A stretch of DNA of 64,000 nt from Herpomyces periplanetae (Eukaryota; Ascomycota; Laboulbeniomycetes; Herpomycetales; Herpomycetaceae). A program made the position numbers and the translations under genes. The notes beneath the pieces were generated by a model. The model saw nothing but the letters and a program-made list of their open reading frames with translations, was not told where the DNA came from and ran no database searches. Where the stretch lies: the NCBI GenBank assembly GCA_009733715.1, contig WMKJ01000002.1:217074-281073 (forward strand). Direction: 5' to 3'. Shown here piece after piece: positions 10,017 to 20,700 of the stretch; the first letter of the stretch is position 1; the number at the start of each line of letters is the position of its first letter.

Positions 10017-10353
10017 TTTAAAGAGAAATCTCTCAATCCTTCCAACAGCCAAATGATCAGACAGTTCAGCAAAAGCCGACTTTTCGAATGTAAAGTGTCG
10101 CCTTGTCCCGTCTACCGCGCCTATTCAAACCCATAATGTTACTATATCTGCTTAAAGCACATAAAACTATCAAGTCAATTTACCCCAGTTATCCGTGCCC
10201 ATTTGCTTCAACTTAAAAGCTTGGGGGACTTTCGAGGTTTTCACAGTTACTAAAACTGGTCGAATTTTTGGCTAGAAAGTTAAGTTAACAAGGTAATGAT
10301 GCTTCGGGTAAGATTCTTTTATGGTCGATTGGCATAGGTACGTGTTAAACCTA

Positions 10354-10599
10354 TTAACCATGTAATTGTATACATACATCGTCCCGTACAAGCGTTCTGG
10401 TAAATAAAAGCTTTCCCATACTGTCCTGTTGCAAATAATAACCCGGATTGTCTGCTGTCGTAGCTGGAATTGCGTGTATGACATATTTAATTTCATTTGT
10501 AGTGGACAAATCCCGGTAAGGATATACTGCTAGTGTATTACTCAAAAATTGAGTTAGCAGCAAAAGACAAAACCTTAAATAGTAAGGTTGGAGCAACAT
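10354..10599 (-). CDS. Possible small secreted protein
   Basis: An 81-aa frame from ATG 10599. It begins with a hydrophobic leader (LRFCLLLLTQFLSNTLA) followed by a plausible signal-peptidase site before VYPYRDL, then a polar, mixed-composition segment (ADNPGYYLQQDSMG). No family recognised. It is short, has no repeat of a known motif, and sits in the leader region of a minus-strand gene, so it may be chance or part of a spliced exon; a GTATGT donor-like site lies near its end. Confidence 0.22.
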   Translation of the reverse strand: MLLQPYYLRFCLLLLTQFLSNTLAVYPYRDLSTTNEIKYVIHAIPATTADNPGYYLQQDSMGKLLFTRTLVRDDVCIQLHG

Positions 10600-12490
10600 A
10601 ATGGTAAACCGTTGATTATAATTGTTAGCAAATTAACGAGATACTTTAAAGTTCTGGGAAGCAGATTTATAGAAATAGTTCGCAAAGTGTATACTATGAA
10701 CCGTTGTCGAAAATTATGCTCCAGGGTGAATGGGAATAATGTTCCCGAGATTGTATAGATCACTAATATTGAGCGACAATCGGGATCATGTCCAGCGCCC
10801 TATAAACTAAATATGAAAATTACTAGTTAATGGCAATTTAAGAATTCGCATTGAATAGAAAACGCTTAAGCGGTAACTTCGTCAACTGGAAATGGCTGAC
10901 CAAATTTTGTGGTACCCAGCTAAGTTCAGTAAGCGGACACCTCTCCAGTGTGATTTGATGGATAACCTTCACCATAGTGGTAATCTGTGGTTATGATAGT
11001 AAGACATTCAGCAAAATAGAATGAAAAGCATTGGTATGAAGCGGAGAAGAGGCAATTCTGTAAAAAAACTGTTCGGTGTAAGCTAACAAGCCTTAAAGAT
11101 CAGGAAGCATGTGAATACTGATAACGTCGGGAAGGTTTTGTAGAAAAGACGTAAAAATTTTTGGATTGAAAATTTCATGAAAATTGATGCAAGTTAGTGA
11201 ATAATCATCCTGAACATGGAAAAGAATCTCATGCGGTGTATTTTTGATGGAACATAAATAGATTAGAGAAGTCGTGGGGCAATCGTAACAGTAGAAATAC
11301 TTAGGGCCGTTTAGTTAAATTACATTCAAATGTACAGAGATAAAATAAATGTTTTTGTAAAAGCTAAAAATTAGTGAGTAATAAACACACGAGCGTATAT
11401 AAAGGGTGATCCGAGCTGATGGAATAAAATGTACAAATCAAGAAATCCAAGATAAATGCCAATGGTAAATGCAGGTAGGGGTGGGTAAACTTTGGAAATC
11501 AATTTATAGAAAATATGCGACAAATAACATGTGCTAGCAGCATGTGGGCAATTGTAGTTAATGCAGATTTGAAAAACTTTGAGAACTGAATTGGGCAAAT
11601 GGTAGGATGTAAAAATATATAATCAGGGCGTTTAGGTGACTTCTAGGAAAATCGGTGAATGGCAGAAGAGTTATTAGATTAAGAAAGGAAGAGAATCAAT
11701 GGATTTTAAGGGGCAATATTGGGACAAGTGAGGAGAAATTCCAGGACAGAATCAGAGTAAAGATATAGACAAGAGAAATACAAAAATGATTGAAGGTGAG
11801 GTTATATGATAATTTCAAGATAAAAGCATTGTCTGAAGAAGGGTAGTGGAAAAGGTTAAATGAGTAAATCGAGCAACAATAATGGAGTAAAATCGGATGA
11901 AAATCCTTCTAAAAAAGCAAGGGTACGCAACGAGTGACAAAGTTCATGCGAGATAAGCAATGATAACCGCAAGGGTCATTTAGACCGAGAAAATTAGACG
12001 ATCCTACTGTGACACTTACAGAGCAGGATTCATCCCGCAAAACCACAAGAGTCAAGAGCGGAAATGGGATACATATTTTCCAAGAACACACGAACCCGTG
12101 AAAATTGCAATTAGGGAATAAAGAGAAGAGAACTCAAAGGGTCATTGGTTAAAAAAACGGTAGATACGCCCACGAACACGTCTACTTAAAATAAGAAATG
12201 CACGAACAAGCGTGGCGAAGGGGGAAGAATAACAATTTGAAGGGTAATACATAAAACAAATAAATAACAATTGAATTAGCAAAATTAGCTTTTGGAAAAA
12301 GCACAAATATAGCAAAGCGGGATCGTGAAGAGAATTTAGAAGAATAAAAAGCGAAAAAGAAAACGAAAAGCGAAACTGAAAATTAAAAATTCGCGATTTC
12401 GGCTAAACGTTGTACCGCGGGCATCTCTTAGGTAATCAGCACCGCCACCGGCACTGCCGCCGGAAAAACCAGCTGCCGCGGCTTAGTAAG

Positions 12491-12496
12491 CACGTG
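12491..12496. promoter_or_regulatory. CACGTG in the Zn-cluster gene promoter
   Basis: CACGTGA, 336 bp upstream of the ATG at 12827, inside a GC-rich island and exactly where the purine/pyrimidine strand bias switches. A second, imperfect ACGTGAC follows at about 12506. Confidence 0.4.
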
Positions 12497-12826
12497 ATAC
12501 GGATTACGTGACAGAAACTCAGCCCTGCCGCGAGCTGCTCCGCAGCGTATTTTTAGCAGTGGACCGTGACCGATTAGGTAAGCCTCGGTGGGTGGTTGTT
12601 TTTTCTTCCGAATTTTTGTGGTTTTTACTTTTTATCAGTTTTCATCCTTCGTTTTTGCACATTTTTTCACATTTTCGATAAATTGTCGTCATTTTTTACA
12701 GTTTCCATTGTGCTGTCAGGAAAAATCGCCAAATTTGCCTTTTTTCTTTTAACATTCCCCATAAAATTCAACTTTCCATATTTACCCTCCCCTACCTTAT
12801 GTGTGCGTGCCTCCGCTTTCTTTAGT

Positions 12827-14046
12827 ATGCCACTATCCTCCTCGGTCGTCTCCTCCACATCTTCTCTACTCTCTGCCGCTGCACCTAATCCTAAAAATTC
12901 CCATTCCCACAGCTTATCAACATCGGTTTCCATTTCACATATTTCTGCTCAATCTCTTGAAGCTACTACAGTTTCACCGTCAGCATCATCACCGCCACCA
13001 CCACCTCCTCCTCCTCCACCACATTATTTATCGGTATCAAACGGCAGAAATCACGTTGATAATTTTACGCCGGGGAATACTTTCATGGACGCTAAACTAT
13101 CGGGGCACGAAAGTACGAATACCAGTCGTACTATCTCATCTTCCCTTCAAGAAGAGGAAAATTTGACCAATACCGCGGCAGCTGCATTAGTCGCGACATC
13201 GTCTTCATCTAATTCGTTAATTTCTTCATCCCATTCCTTGTCTCTACCTTCCTTAACAAATTCATCTTCGGAATCTTCAACGTCCTCCAGCTTAACAAAT
13301 GATATAGTTCATGATCCTGCGTTATCTGCCGCAGCTGCTGCCGCTGCGGCAGCTGCTGCAGCGGCTGCATCATCGAACGTTATTGATTTGCAGTTATCAT
13401 CGACCAACGTTAACAAGATACCCATCGACGGTGATTTAAATTCTATTGTCGCTGGTACTCCATTCATATTCAATGATTCTGTCACGTCAAAATCAATTCC
13501 TGATATATCTTCATCTCATCGTCGACGTACTAAAATATCACGAGCATGTGATGAATGTCGTCGCAAAAAGGTCGGTTTGTTAAATTTTTCGCTGTGGGGA
13601 TGTGTGCTGGCCGCATTCTGATCATCACTCGTTAGGTCCGTTGTAATGCATCGTCAGATACTGCACCCAGTCCATGCTCCAATTGCAAGCGTACTGGCGC
13701 TCATTGCCAATTCAACCGGCAACCCCTAAAGAGAGGTCCTAGTAAAGGGTACGAAGAATCTTGTTATGGTTTCCTCCCTTGTGCATTCATATTTCACTTT
13801 AAAGCTTGTCGTATTAGTTATCTATCGCTAATTGACCATGTGGCTGCGATTCGTCGTGAGCAACACTCTTCATTTAAAAGTTACATTAAGGAATTGGCAG
13901 ATAGGCTGAAGGCCCTGGAGCAAATTATTCAGTCCCAGGGCTTCCAAAGTACATCACTGGAAAACGCTCCCTCTTCATCCGAAATGTCACACAAGCAGCT
14001 AACATTTTCTAACGAAATTTCCAATTGCTCTCCATCGTCCTCTTAA
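12827..14046 (+). CDS. Zn(II)2Cys6 transcription factor, three exons
   Basis: Exons are 12827-13570, 13636-13748 and 13881-14046; the introns are 65 and 132 nt, and both joins keep frame (340 aa). The start is the MPLSSSVV ATG; the 77 in-frame codons before it are hydrophobic and unlikely. The fungal zinc cluster is complete: C241-x2-C244-x6-C251-x9-C261-x2-C264-x6-C271, split by intron 1 after K248. It is followed by the linker KRGPSKG and a short coiled coil (YIKELADRLKALEQIIQ) for dimerisation. The N-terminal 240 residues are Ser-rich, with a run of 10 Pro (about 57-66) and about 14 Ala (about 168-182). The DNA-binding domain is near the C-terminus and no fungal middle-homology domain follows. 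Unfound downstream exons could change that. Confidence 0.88.
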
Positions 14047-14749
14047 AAGTGGTGTTCGTCGATCGATCCCATCTTATAAATAGGGCTAGAAGTGAAATCT
14101 CGACGCGTCTCTCGCATGCCTGACACACCGACGAACAAACCATCAACGCTATCCCATGGTGTCCGATTCTGAAGCTCTCCCTGCCTGCCCCCGTTTACTG
14201 ATTATTATATTTTGATAAACCAATCATCTTCACAAGAAAAAAACAATCTATCATGTCAAAAATCACGATGCAAATAATCGCTGATCAATTCGTGTTTGAC
14301 GAAATTTTTTAGAACCGTCGCTCGATTATCTTGTTATCCTGTTTTTCCGTCCACTTATCTGCACCACCATACCACATTTACCTCACTGTTACTATTCTGC
14401 ACGTCTGTTCTTCTTTATGTTATAAAACGCTGCTCTGGTGTAGTGCGTTATGCGCGACAATCTGTCAGCTTCATGTTGAATCCCTTTTTAAGGTGTTATT
14501 CCGTGTGAAATCCCCCGCCGCTGGAACTTCAACTGAGATATTAATTGCCTTATCTATCATGCTTGTCCGATACGTGTCGGCTTTGCTCGCGTGCGCGCGA
14601 AATGTGCATTTATTGTATAGTCTTGCAAGCTCAAGCCCTTGTATTTCTCAGAGTGTTTGCGAGTGCGGGTGTGAGTTGGTGAACGTGTATGTATGTGAGC
14701 GTGTAGAATCCTGGAAAATTAACTTCTTCGAACAGCTTGATACTTATAA
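14047..14749. other. Convergent 3' spacer
   Basis: About 700 bp between the 3' ends of the Zn-cluster gene and the WW/FF gene. Open frames here are Cys/Leu-rich in unlikely ways and overlap one another; I see no convincing gene, but a further exon of the Zn-cluster gene is not excluded. Confidence 0.5.
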
Positions 14750-16330
14750 TCAGTCGCTCAGCCCGCATTCTTGACGTAGAACTCTCTGTCTTTCTTCTCG
14801 TTCCACTACTGCATAGGCTATACTTCGGCGTACTGATGTACTGGTTCGAATTTTTTCATAAAGCTGTATGTTTAACTCATCATTTTCCTTGCGACCATCG
14901 TGAGTTGATGAACGTGCTGCTCCTGAATACCCGATTTTAGATACTTTAGACTCACTAGCAATAATTTGCTTGATAAATTTTTTTAAAACAGATAATCTTT
15001 CGGTGTGAGGTAAACTAACTTGAGCGACAAAAGATCGATAAATTCTCTCGCGTACACTTTCGACTAAATTTCGCGTTGTCAACGGATTAACGTGCGCCGT
15101 ATATCCGAGAGGAGATGTCCGGCCCGGTAGAATGTTTCGCCGGAGCCAGTTTCTGCGAAATTCTGCCCAATAATGCGGAATGGCGATAGGTTGCTGAAGA
15201 GAGGTATTGGAATGGCTCTGCGAGGTGACAAACTCGGCGTTTAAAAAATCTAGAAATGCGGATTGTGCATCATCATTATAGTTAAATGTGAATGTAGTTG
15301 GTAATTCGGAATCTTTCACTTGCTTAATTTTATCACGCTTCTTCGCAATTGTATCATGAACCCACGATTCAAATGCAGTAGTTCGCTCTCGCATGGTTGA
15401 GTATAATAACCATTCCGGTTTTAATGGTAGCGTTGGATGGGTATGCTCTAATATATGAGTTAGGGTATGGTACGGGTTAATTGGAGGATCCACGTGAGAA
15501 AGAAATTCGTGAAAACGAATTTCCACGTTATTAGAGGAAGATGAAGCATCATTGTTTTGTGTATTTATTTCATCATTTTGAAGCTTGCTTGAATTGTTCT
15601 TCTTTTTGTTTTTTCTGCGTTTTTTACTTTCGCTTTTAACATTGGTATCAGTAACTTTATTCTCGTTTTGGTTTGCTGTTTCTTCCTGTGTGCATACTTT
15701 TACGGACTGATCATCAGGTAAGTTTGGAGTTTCATCAGCACCTGACTCAGCTTCCTCTTGTCGCATTAGTTCGAGTTGCCAGGCTATATCATCTTCGGTA
15801 AATTCTTGTGCATGCGAACCTTCAGTCGCATTTAATGCATCAGGTCCATCTTCTTCCGCTTCTTCCTCCACGTACTCCTCAATTACTTCAAACTCCGTAT
15901 CAGACTCAGCAACATTTTGACTATTATTTTCAACGGAGTTACAAGAGGATTCCACCGTATCCGGCTTCCCGGAATCTTTTTCAACACTAAGCGTTGCTTC
16001 ACCCAACCGTTTAACTGGTTGTTCCTCATTCGGTAAACTCGATACGTTAATTCCTTCCCGCCGTAATCTATCAAATTCAATCACGTTTAACAAAACGTCC
16101 GATGGAATTTTCCAAAAACTTTGCTGTGTTTCACGATTATGAACAAACCGCCTGCCCTGTCTAGTAGTTACCAAGACCCAAGGTCCACCCTTTGGTAAGT
16201 TAAAAACGTGTTTTGCACTATCAAGCTTAAAGCTTGAATTTTTTCGTGAACATGCTGCATTGAGGGCATTTCCCGATTTAAAATTTTCAGAAAATCTGGG
16301 TTGTGTATGATTCCTTGCAAGATTTACCAT
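14750..16330 (-). CDS. URN1: WW and FF domain splicing factor (Urn1/Dre4-like)
   Basis: A 526-aa single-exon frame starting MVNLARNH. A WW domain spans about residues 48-78: GGPWVLVTTRQGRRFVHNRETQQSFWKIP, given here as its key residues W51, Y/F position F62, W73 and P76. An acidic stretch follows, then a Lys-rich basic patch (SKKRRKNKKKN). An FF-like domain follows at about 265-325 (RFHEFLSHVDPPINPY, ending AFESWVHDTI), then a second FF-like helical region (about 340-400, AFLDFLNAEF ... HYWAEFRRNWLRR). The order WW, acidic linker, FF matches budding-yeast Urn1 and fission-yeast Dre4, which are spliceosome-associated. TCERG1/CA150 relatives have more repeats. Function at the spliceosome is inferred from the family. 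Confidence 0.72.
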   Translation of the reverse strand: MVNLARNHTQPRFSENFKSGNALNAACSRKNSSFKLDSAKHVFNLPKGGPWVLVTTRQGRRFVHNRETQQSFWKIPSDVLLNVIEFDRLRREGINVSSLPNEEQPVKRLGEATLSVEKDSGKPDTVESSCNSVENNSQNVAESDTEFEVIEEYVEEEAEEDGPDALNATEGSHAQEFTEDDIAWQLELMRQEEAESGADETPNLPDDQSVKVCTQEETANQNENKVTDTNVKSESKKRRKNKKKNNSSKLQNDEINTQNNDASSSSNNVEIRFHEFLSHVDPPINPYHTLTHILEHTHPTLPLKPEWLLYSTMRERTTAFESWVHDTIAKKRDKIKQVKDSELPTTFTFNYNDDAQSAFLDFLNAEFVTSQSHSNTSLQQPIAIPHYWAEFRRNWLRRNILPGRTSPLGYTAHVNPLTTRNLVESVRERIYRSFVAQVSLPHTERLSVLKKFIKQIIASESKVSKIGYSGAARSSTHDGRKENDELNIQLYEKIRTSTSVRRSIAYAVVEREERQRVLRQECGLSD

Positions 16331-17291
16331 CGATCACAGTTTTAACAGTTAGCGATACGGAGAAAAATATAGATTGAAAATGTACGCCTTGACTCTTCTT
16401 TTAATATAATATGGTGTACAAAACCAGGCCAATCCACTTTTTATATCTTGAAAACCACGTTAACAAGTAAATCTTATCCACAAATACAAGAAAATTTCCA
16501 GCTAATCACATCCCCGACCAAGCTGTATTTCACTTGACACTCATATAAAAATCCACCAATTCGATTAAGTCTACAAGAAAACGTAGAGTCGAGCATAATA
16601 ACAATACCCACTCTGTGAAAATTGCATTTTAAAAAACTCAGACTATTGTCAAATCGAAACTTCAAATGTCCATCTTCTTTTCCACCCCAAATTCCCCCGC
16701 CCACACTTCCCCTAAACACGCACCGCAGATATGGATCATGTGCTTGGATCAGGTGATTGATCACGTGAGCTGTGAGTTGGGAAGGCACGGTTACGGGGAA
16801 AGGGCTATAGAGTTTAGACGAGATGAAGGGGAAGGTGAAAGATCAGCTGACGAGTAGTTTGCATCACGGTGACGAGGATGAAGAATTTATTAGATTGAGT
16901 AGAAGAGAATTGGATTTGAAATTTAAGTATTCTCGATGAATTAACTTTTAACGGGACTTGTGGGCGAGTTATCTAAAGTAATAGGTAATCGTTTAGTTTC
17001 AAAATTGGGTAGTTTATACGATTATCAATCATTCATAACGCGTTTTGCTCAAGCTTTTCATTATATGCTTTTTATAAATACTTTATTAGATCGTGAAAGT
17101 GTTTGGTGCTTTGAATATATTCTGTTTATTTTAAACGTTTGATTTAGTTCAAGGTTAGTGGCACGTACACAGTTTAATTTTGGGGGGTTATTTAAACGAT
17201 TTTGAAAAAATTTTGATGGTTGATTGATGATGGTGATGCAGAATAGAAACAGTTTACTTGGTTATTTTTTTCGTTTACGCATATATTATCA
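16331..17291. promoter_or_regulatory. Divergent promoter region with CACGTG at 16762
   Basis: A 961-bp spacer between the WW/FF gene (-) and the proteasome gene (+). CACGTGA lies at 16762-16767 next to GATTGATC. The half toward the proteasome gene is AT-rich. No ORF of interest. Confidence 0.45.
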
Positions 17292-18285
17292 ATGGCTCGC
17301 CGTTACGACTCACGTACCACTATATTTTCGCCGGAAGGTAGACTATATCAAGTGGAGTATGCGTTAGAAGCGATTTCTCACGCTGGAACGGCATTGGGGA
17401 TTCTCGCCAAGGATGGAATTGTTCTAGCGGCAGAACGAAAAGTAACGAGTAAACTTCTCGAACAAGATACTTCAGCGGAGAAGTTGTATATATTAAGCGA
17501 GTAAGTGAATTCTCAGTGGCCCAAACCGGGATCCTAGGCAATGTCACAATAGCAATTTAATGAAAAATGTATACTCAAGCTAACATATATACCTTTGATG
17601 ATACACGTAATATGAATAGCAATATGATCTGTGCTGTGGCGGGAATGACTGCAGACGCGAATATATTGATCAATTTCGCACGGCAGACAGCTCAACGCTA
17701 CATTCAGACCTACAATGAAGAAATGGGTAGTGAACTCTTGGTTCGTCGTGTTTGTGACGTGAAACAAGGCTACACTCAACACGGTGGACTTCGACCGTTT
17801 GGTGTATCATTCATTTACGCAGGCTACGACTCTCGTCGACATTTTCAATTGTACCAGAGCAATCCCAGTGGTAACTACGGAGGATGGAAAGCTACTAGTG
17901 TAGGAGCGAACCATGCCAGTGCGCAAAGTTTACTAAAACAAGATTATCGGGACGACTTTTCCCTGGATGAAGCGTGTGGTCTTGCAGTCAAAGTTTTAAG
18001 TAAAACGCTGGATTCCACTACGTTGAGCAGTGAAAAGAGTAAGTACTACGAAAATTTGGGAGAAAACTTTTAAAGCGAAAGGCGCGCGTGCGTTGGTGAT
18101 ATGAAGGGAGGCAGCTAAAAGCGCTAACATGTTTTCACTATCAAATAGTTGAATTTGCGACGATTGGCTTAACAAAGTCGGGTCAAGTTTACCATCATTT
18201 ATGGACGGCAGATGAGATTGACCGATTGTTACTTCAGCATAGCGTGGGTAAAGGATTAAAAAAGGGATTGAGTGACGATGAATGA
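17292..18285 (+). CDS. PRE9: 20S proteasome subunit alpha-3 (Pre9/PSMA4), three exons
   Basis: Part of the alpha ring of the 20S core, which gates entry of substrates. Exon 1 17292-17500 ([20 protein letters not shown], the N-terminal gate and the family signature). Intron 17501-17619. Exon 2 17620-18038 ([18 protein letters not shown] ... QLYQSDP-like [16 protein letters not shown]). Intron 18039-18148, with a GTAAGT donor. Exon 3 18149-18285 ([13 protein letters not shown] ... SDDE). Both joins keep frame and give 254 aa, against about 258-261 in yeast and human. Reading straight through the second donor gives a false stop at 18073 and loses the conserved EK-IEFAT segment; the three-exon model restores it. 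The segment [16 protein letters not shown] matches the family's C-terminal helix. Confidence 0.96.
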
Positions 18286-18981
18286 TGAACAATAGTGAAT
18301 TACCCGAGTAGTGTGAAACAAGCCTGACATACGAAGCGCGGTTCGAGATATGGGAAGAATAGGCCACGGCGTAGTGACGTATATTTTTCTCACCTATGTT
18401 GTAACAAGGAGTAAGCAGTTTTGCCAAGTTTATTTGGAAAAAAGCGGGAAAAGATGAATCTGAGCATGACTGAAACGACATATAACTAGAGAGAGGATCA
18501 TGAACAACTAGTAGCGAGCAGGGTAAAAGGAAGGAGAGTACAAATCTCGGGGTAGATGAAACGATTGTCCATGATGAGCAAGGAAGTAGAAGGCGAGCAA
18601 ATTTGCTGGTTGAAATGAAATTGGAGTTTGCCTGTTGCGAATCAAATTGAGCGTTAGAATTGGGTTGATCAAGCGCAGCATAGCATGATAACGCAGCAGC
18701 AGAGCAGGGCGATGAAGAGTAAAAGATAATAGCAGGGGGAAATATGAGCTATAGCAATGTGAACGATAAACATTTTAGAAGTAACTTCTAAGGAAAAGAA
18801 AACGGGGATGCAGGTAAACGGGCAAATATAAATACCAGAATACACAGCGGGTATGAGAGTCAGGGCGTACACGCCAACAGGCAAGTCTGTAGGCGGATCT
18901 CGGGAGCAAGGCAAGAGAAATGAGCGGTCAAGATGGATAATGTATAGCAGTAGTAGAGGATAGAAAAGGAAAAAAAAAGTG
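18286..18981. other. Convergent 3' spacer, purine-rich on the plus strand
   Basis: About 700 bp between the stops of PRE9 (+) and SPF30 (-). The plus strand is purine-rich. Long minus-strand frames here are shadows of that composition. Nothing else seen. Confidence 0.55.
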
Positions 18982-20295
18982 TCACTCATCCTCATTAATA
19001 TCGTAGATATGTCGAGTTCGAGCGGGATCTTTTCGCATGGTTTGCCCGGAACCCGTAAAGCCGACTGAATAAGGTGGGGGTAGATGGGTAGAATTCAAGT
19101 GTATAGAAAAGTTAGTCTGAGGAAGAAAAGTGTACAGCGTACTCAAGGCAACATGGTTTAAATAGTGAGAGGTATAAGCTAAGGTACGGTACGGAACAGT
19201 AAAACTTACCTCGTGCATTAACACCTTCACCGGTTCGAAAGATACTATCTTTTTTACCCGTCTTTTTGGCCCATTTACTCTTCTGAGAGAACTCAAGCCA
19301 TTTACACTTTTCCGTTTCAAGTTCACGATTATTTTTTAACTTGCGAGGCTGTTTCATGGAACGATTACCAGTAAAAGCATCACTTGAATCGGTATTAATA
19401 CTATCGGAACCATTTCGAGTAGATGGTACACCTTGACCATTGGACAAAATTCGACGAATGTTTGCGGCAGCGGATATTACGGTAGAACCATAAGGATGAT
19501 GGTGATGCATAGCGGAAGTTGATTCATCGAGTTTGCGCTTGCGAGAATCGGGTCGAATTTTCAAATCCGCCGAACGTAGGGTTAATGATGAATTATCAGC
19601 TTTGAATGAAACTGTATAAACTGGGTTAGTGGAGGATCCAGTTATGGCGGTGATTCGAGCAGGTGCGAAATGCTTTTCACCGGTGGGCCAACGGGCTAGC
19701 ACTTCGTCATTAATGTGAAAAGTGTGGGTAGAGTTGATTGTTAAGTTATTAACATCATCATCCGTGCCTAACGATGAAATGCCAGCGGCATTTGAATTGT
19801 TAACAGTTCGTTTAAACGCAGGGTGATCTTCCCACGACCATTTATCCGATTTCGGGGGATAAATAGGTTTATTGGATACCTCTTCTTTGGCTTTTTGAAC
19901 TGCATGTTCCTGTTCAGCCTTTGGTCTAAGTTCTTCGATAGCGGCGGTTTGAAGTTCGATAAACTGCTCAATCTCGGACTTTAGTGTTACAAGTTCATCT
20001 GAACATGTTCCAGCGTCGAGACTGGATTTGACGACTTCGAGCTGAATTTTTCAGAATTTGCCATTGTTAACCAATAGTAGAGCTTGCGGTCAATTGAATG
20101 TTAACGTGAGGTTGTTCTGTATATACAAGTTTGGTGCACATGTAGTAGGAGTAATACTGTTGCCACTGACGCCAGCCTAGCTTGTGTATACAGAATAAAG
20201 TATAAGCTAATGAGAATGAAAAAGGGTAAACTAACCTGTTCTTGGTAGTCTTTGAGCTCAGCTTCTAAACGAGCTATTTCCGTAGACGCCGTCAT
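18982..20295 (-). CDS. SPF30: Splicing factor SPF30/SMNDC1 (Tudor domain), three exons
   Basis: Exon 1 20295-20236 (MTASTEIARLEAELKDYQEQ), intron to 20042, exon 2 20041-19210 (from LEVVKSSLDAG), intron 19209-19065, exon 3 19064-18982 (VGFTGSGQTM ... YDINEDE). All joins keep frame, giving 324 aa. The N-terminal coiled helix, the Tudor domain (about residues 131-185: DEVLARWPTGEKHFAPARIT ... VYTVSFKADN) and the C-terminal pattern KWLEFSQKSK ... KDSIFRT ... VGFTGSGQTM match SMNDC1/Spf30. In that family the Tudor domain binds dimethyl-arginine on Sm proteins and helps assemble the tri-snRNP. SAGA subunit Sgf29 also has C-terminal Tudor domains, but its tandem arrangement and lack of the SIF/GSG tail argue against it. 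It is longer than the human protein (238 aa) because of a Ser/Asn-rich insert after the Tudor domain. Confidence 0.88.
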
Positions 20296-20700
20296 AAGTA
20301 AAGTGTATCATGAATGAAGTTTAAAATAATGGTGGTAATTTTCCTTGTGCACTTAAAACCCGAATAACCTTAGTTTTTTTGGAATTGTTTTGTGTGAATT
20401 TCCCACGAGATTTACAAAATATGTGTTAAAATGGTACGCAGATGATTTTGCGTTATAAATCTATTAAATTCAAACTTTACTTAACAAATTCTTTTGCTAA
20501 ATTCCTTTTCCCCGCGCCAAAATCATTCCATTTCATCCTTTAAATTTCGCCAACTTTTCGCTTCGCCGAACGCGCCCCAGCCAATTGCCACGTGACTGGC
20601 TCGCGTAATCCGTGGCTGTGGTGGCGCAGGCGTGTGGCGGTGTGGCGTTCGGGTTTTGTTGGTTGGAGATGCGGGTTTTGAAGATTTTTCGAAATGATTA
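20296..20700. promoter_or_regulatory. SPF30 promoter region with CCAAT and CACGTG
   Basis: A GC-rich island at about 20560-20660 contains CCAAT immediately followed by CACGTGAC (CACGTG at 20589-20594), 294 bp upstream of the SPF30 start. The sequence on both sides is AT-rich. Confidence 0.45.

Larger units (their letters stand above)
10053..12826. other. Long spacer with a purine-rich block and a GC-rich promoter-like segment
   Basis: About 2.8 kb between divergent genes. From roughly 11.0 to 12.4 kb the plus strand is purine-rich. At about 12.41-12.56 kb there is a GC-rich segment holding CACGTG (12491-12496) and a second ACGTGA. After about 12.59 kb the plus strand becomes T/C-rich up to the Zn-cluster gene start. 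Unrecognised 5' exons of the minus-strand gene ending at 8442 could lie here. A small minus-strand ORF at 10354-10599 is listed separately. Confidence 0.5.

Noticed and set aside
12801-13166. 121-aa frame in another register
   Set aside because: Overlaps exon 1 of the Zn-cluster gene and is His/Leu-rich from repeat codons.
18039-18073. Natural stop of proteasome alpha-3 at 18073
   Set aside because: It lies just past a GTAAGT donor; splicing to exon 3 recovers the conserved C-terminus.
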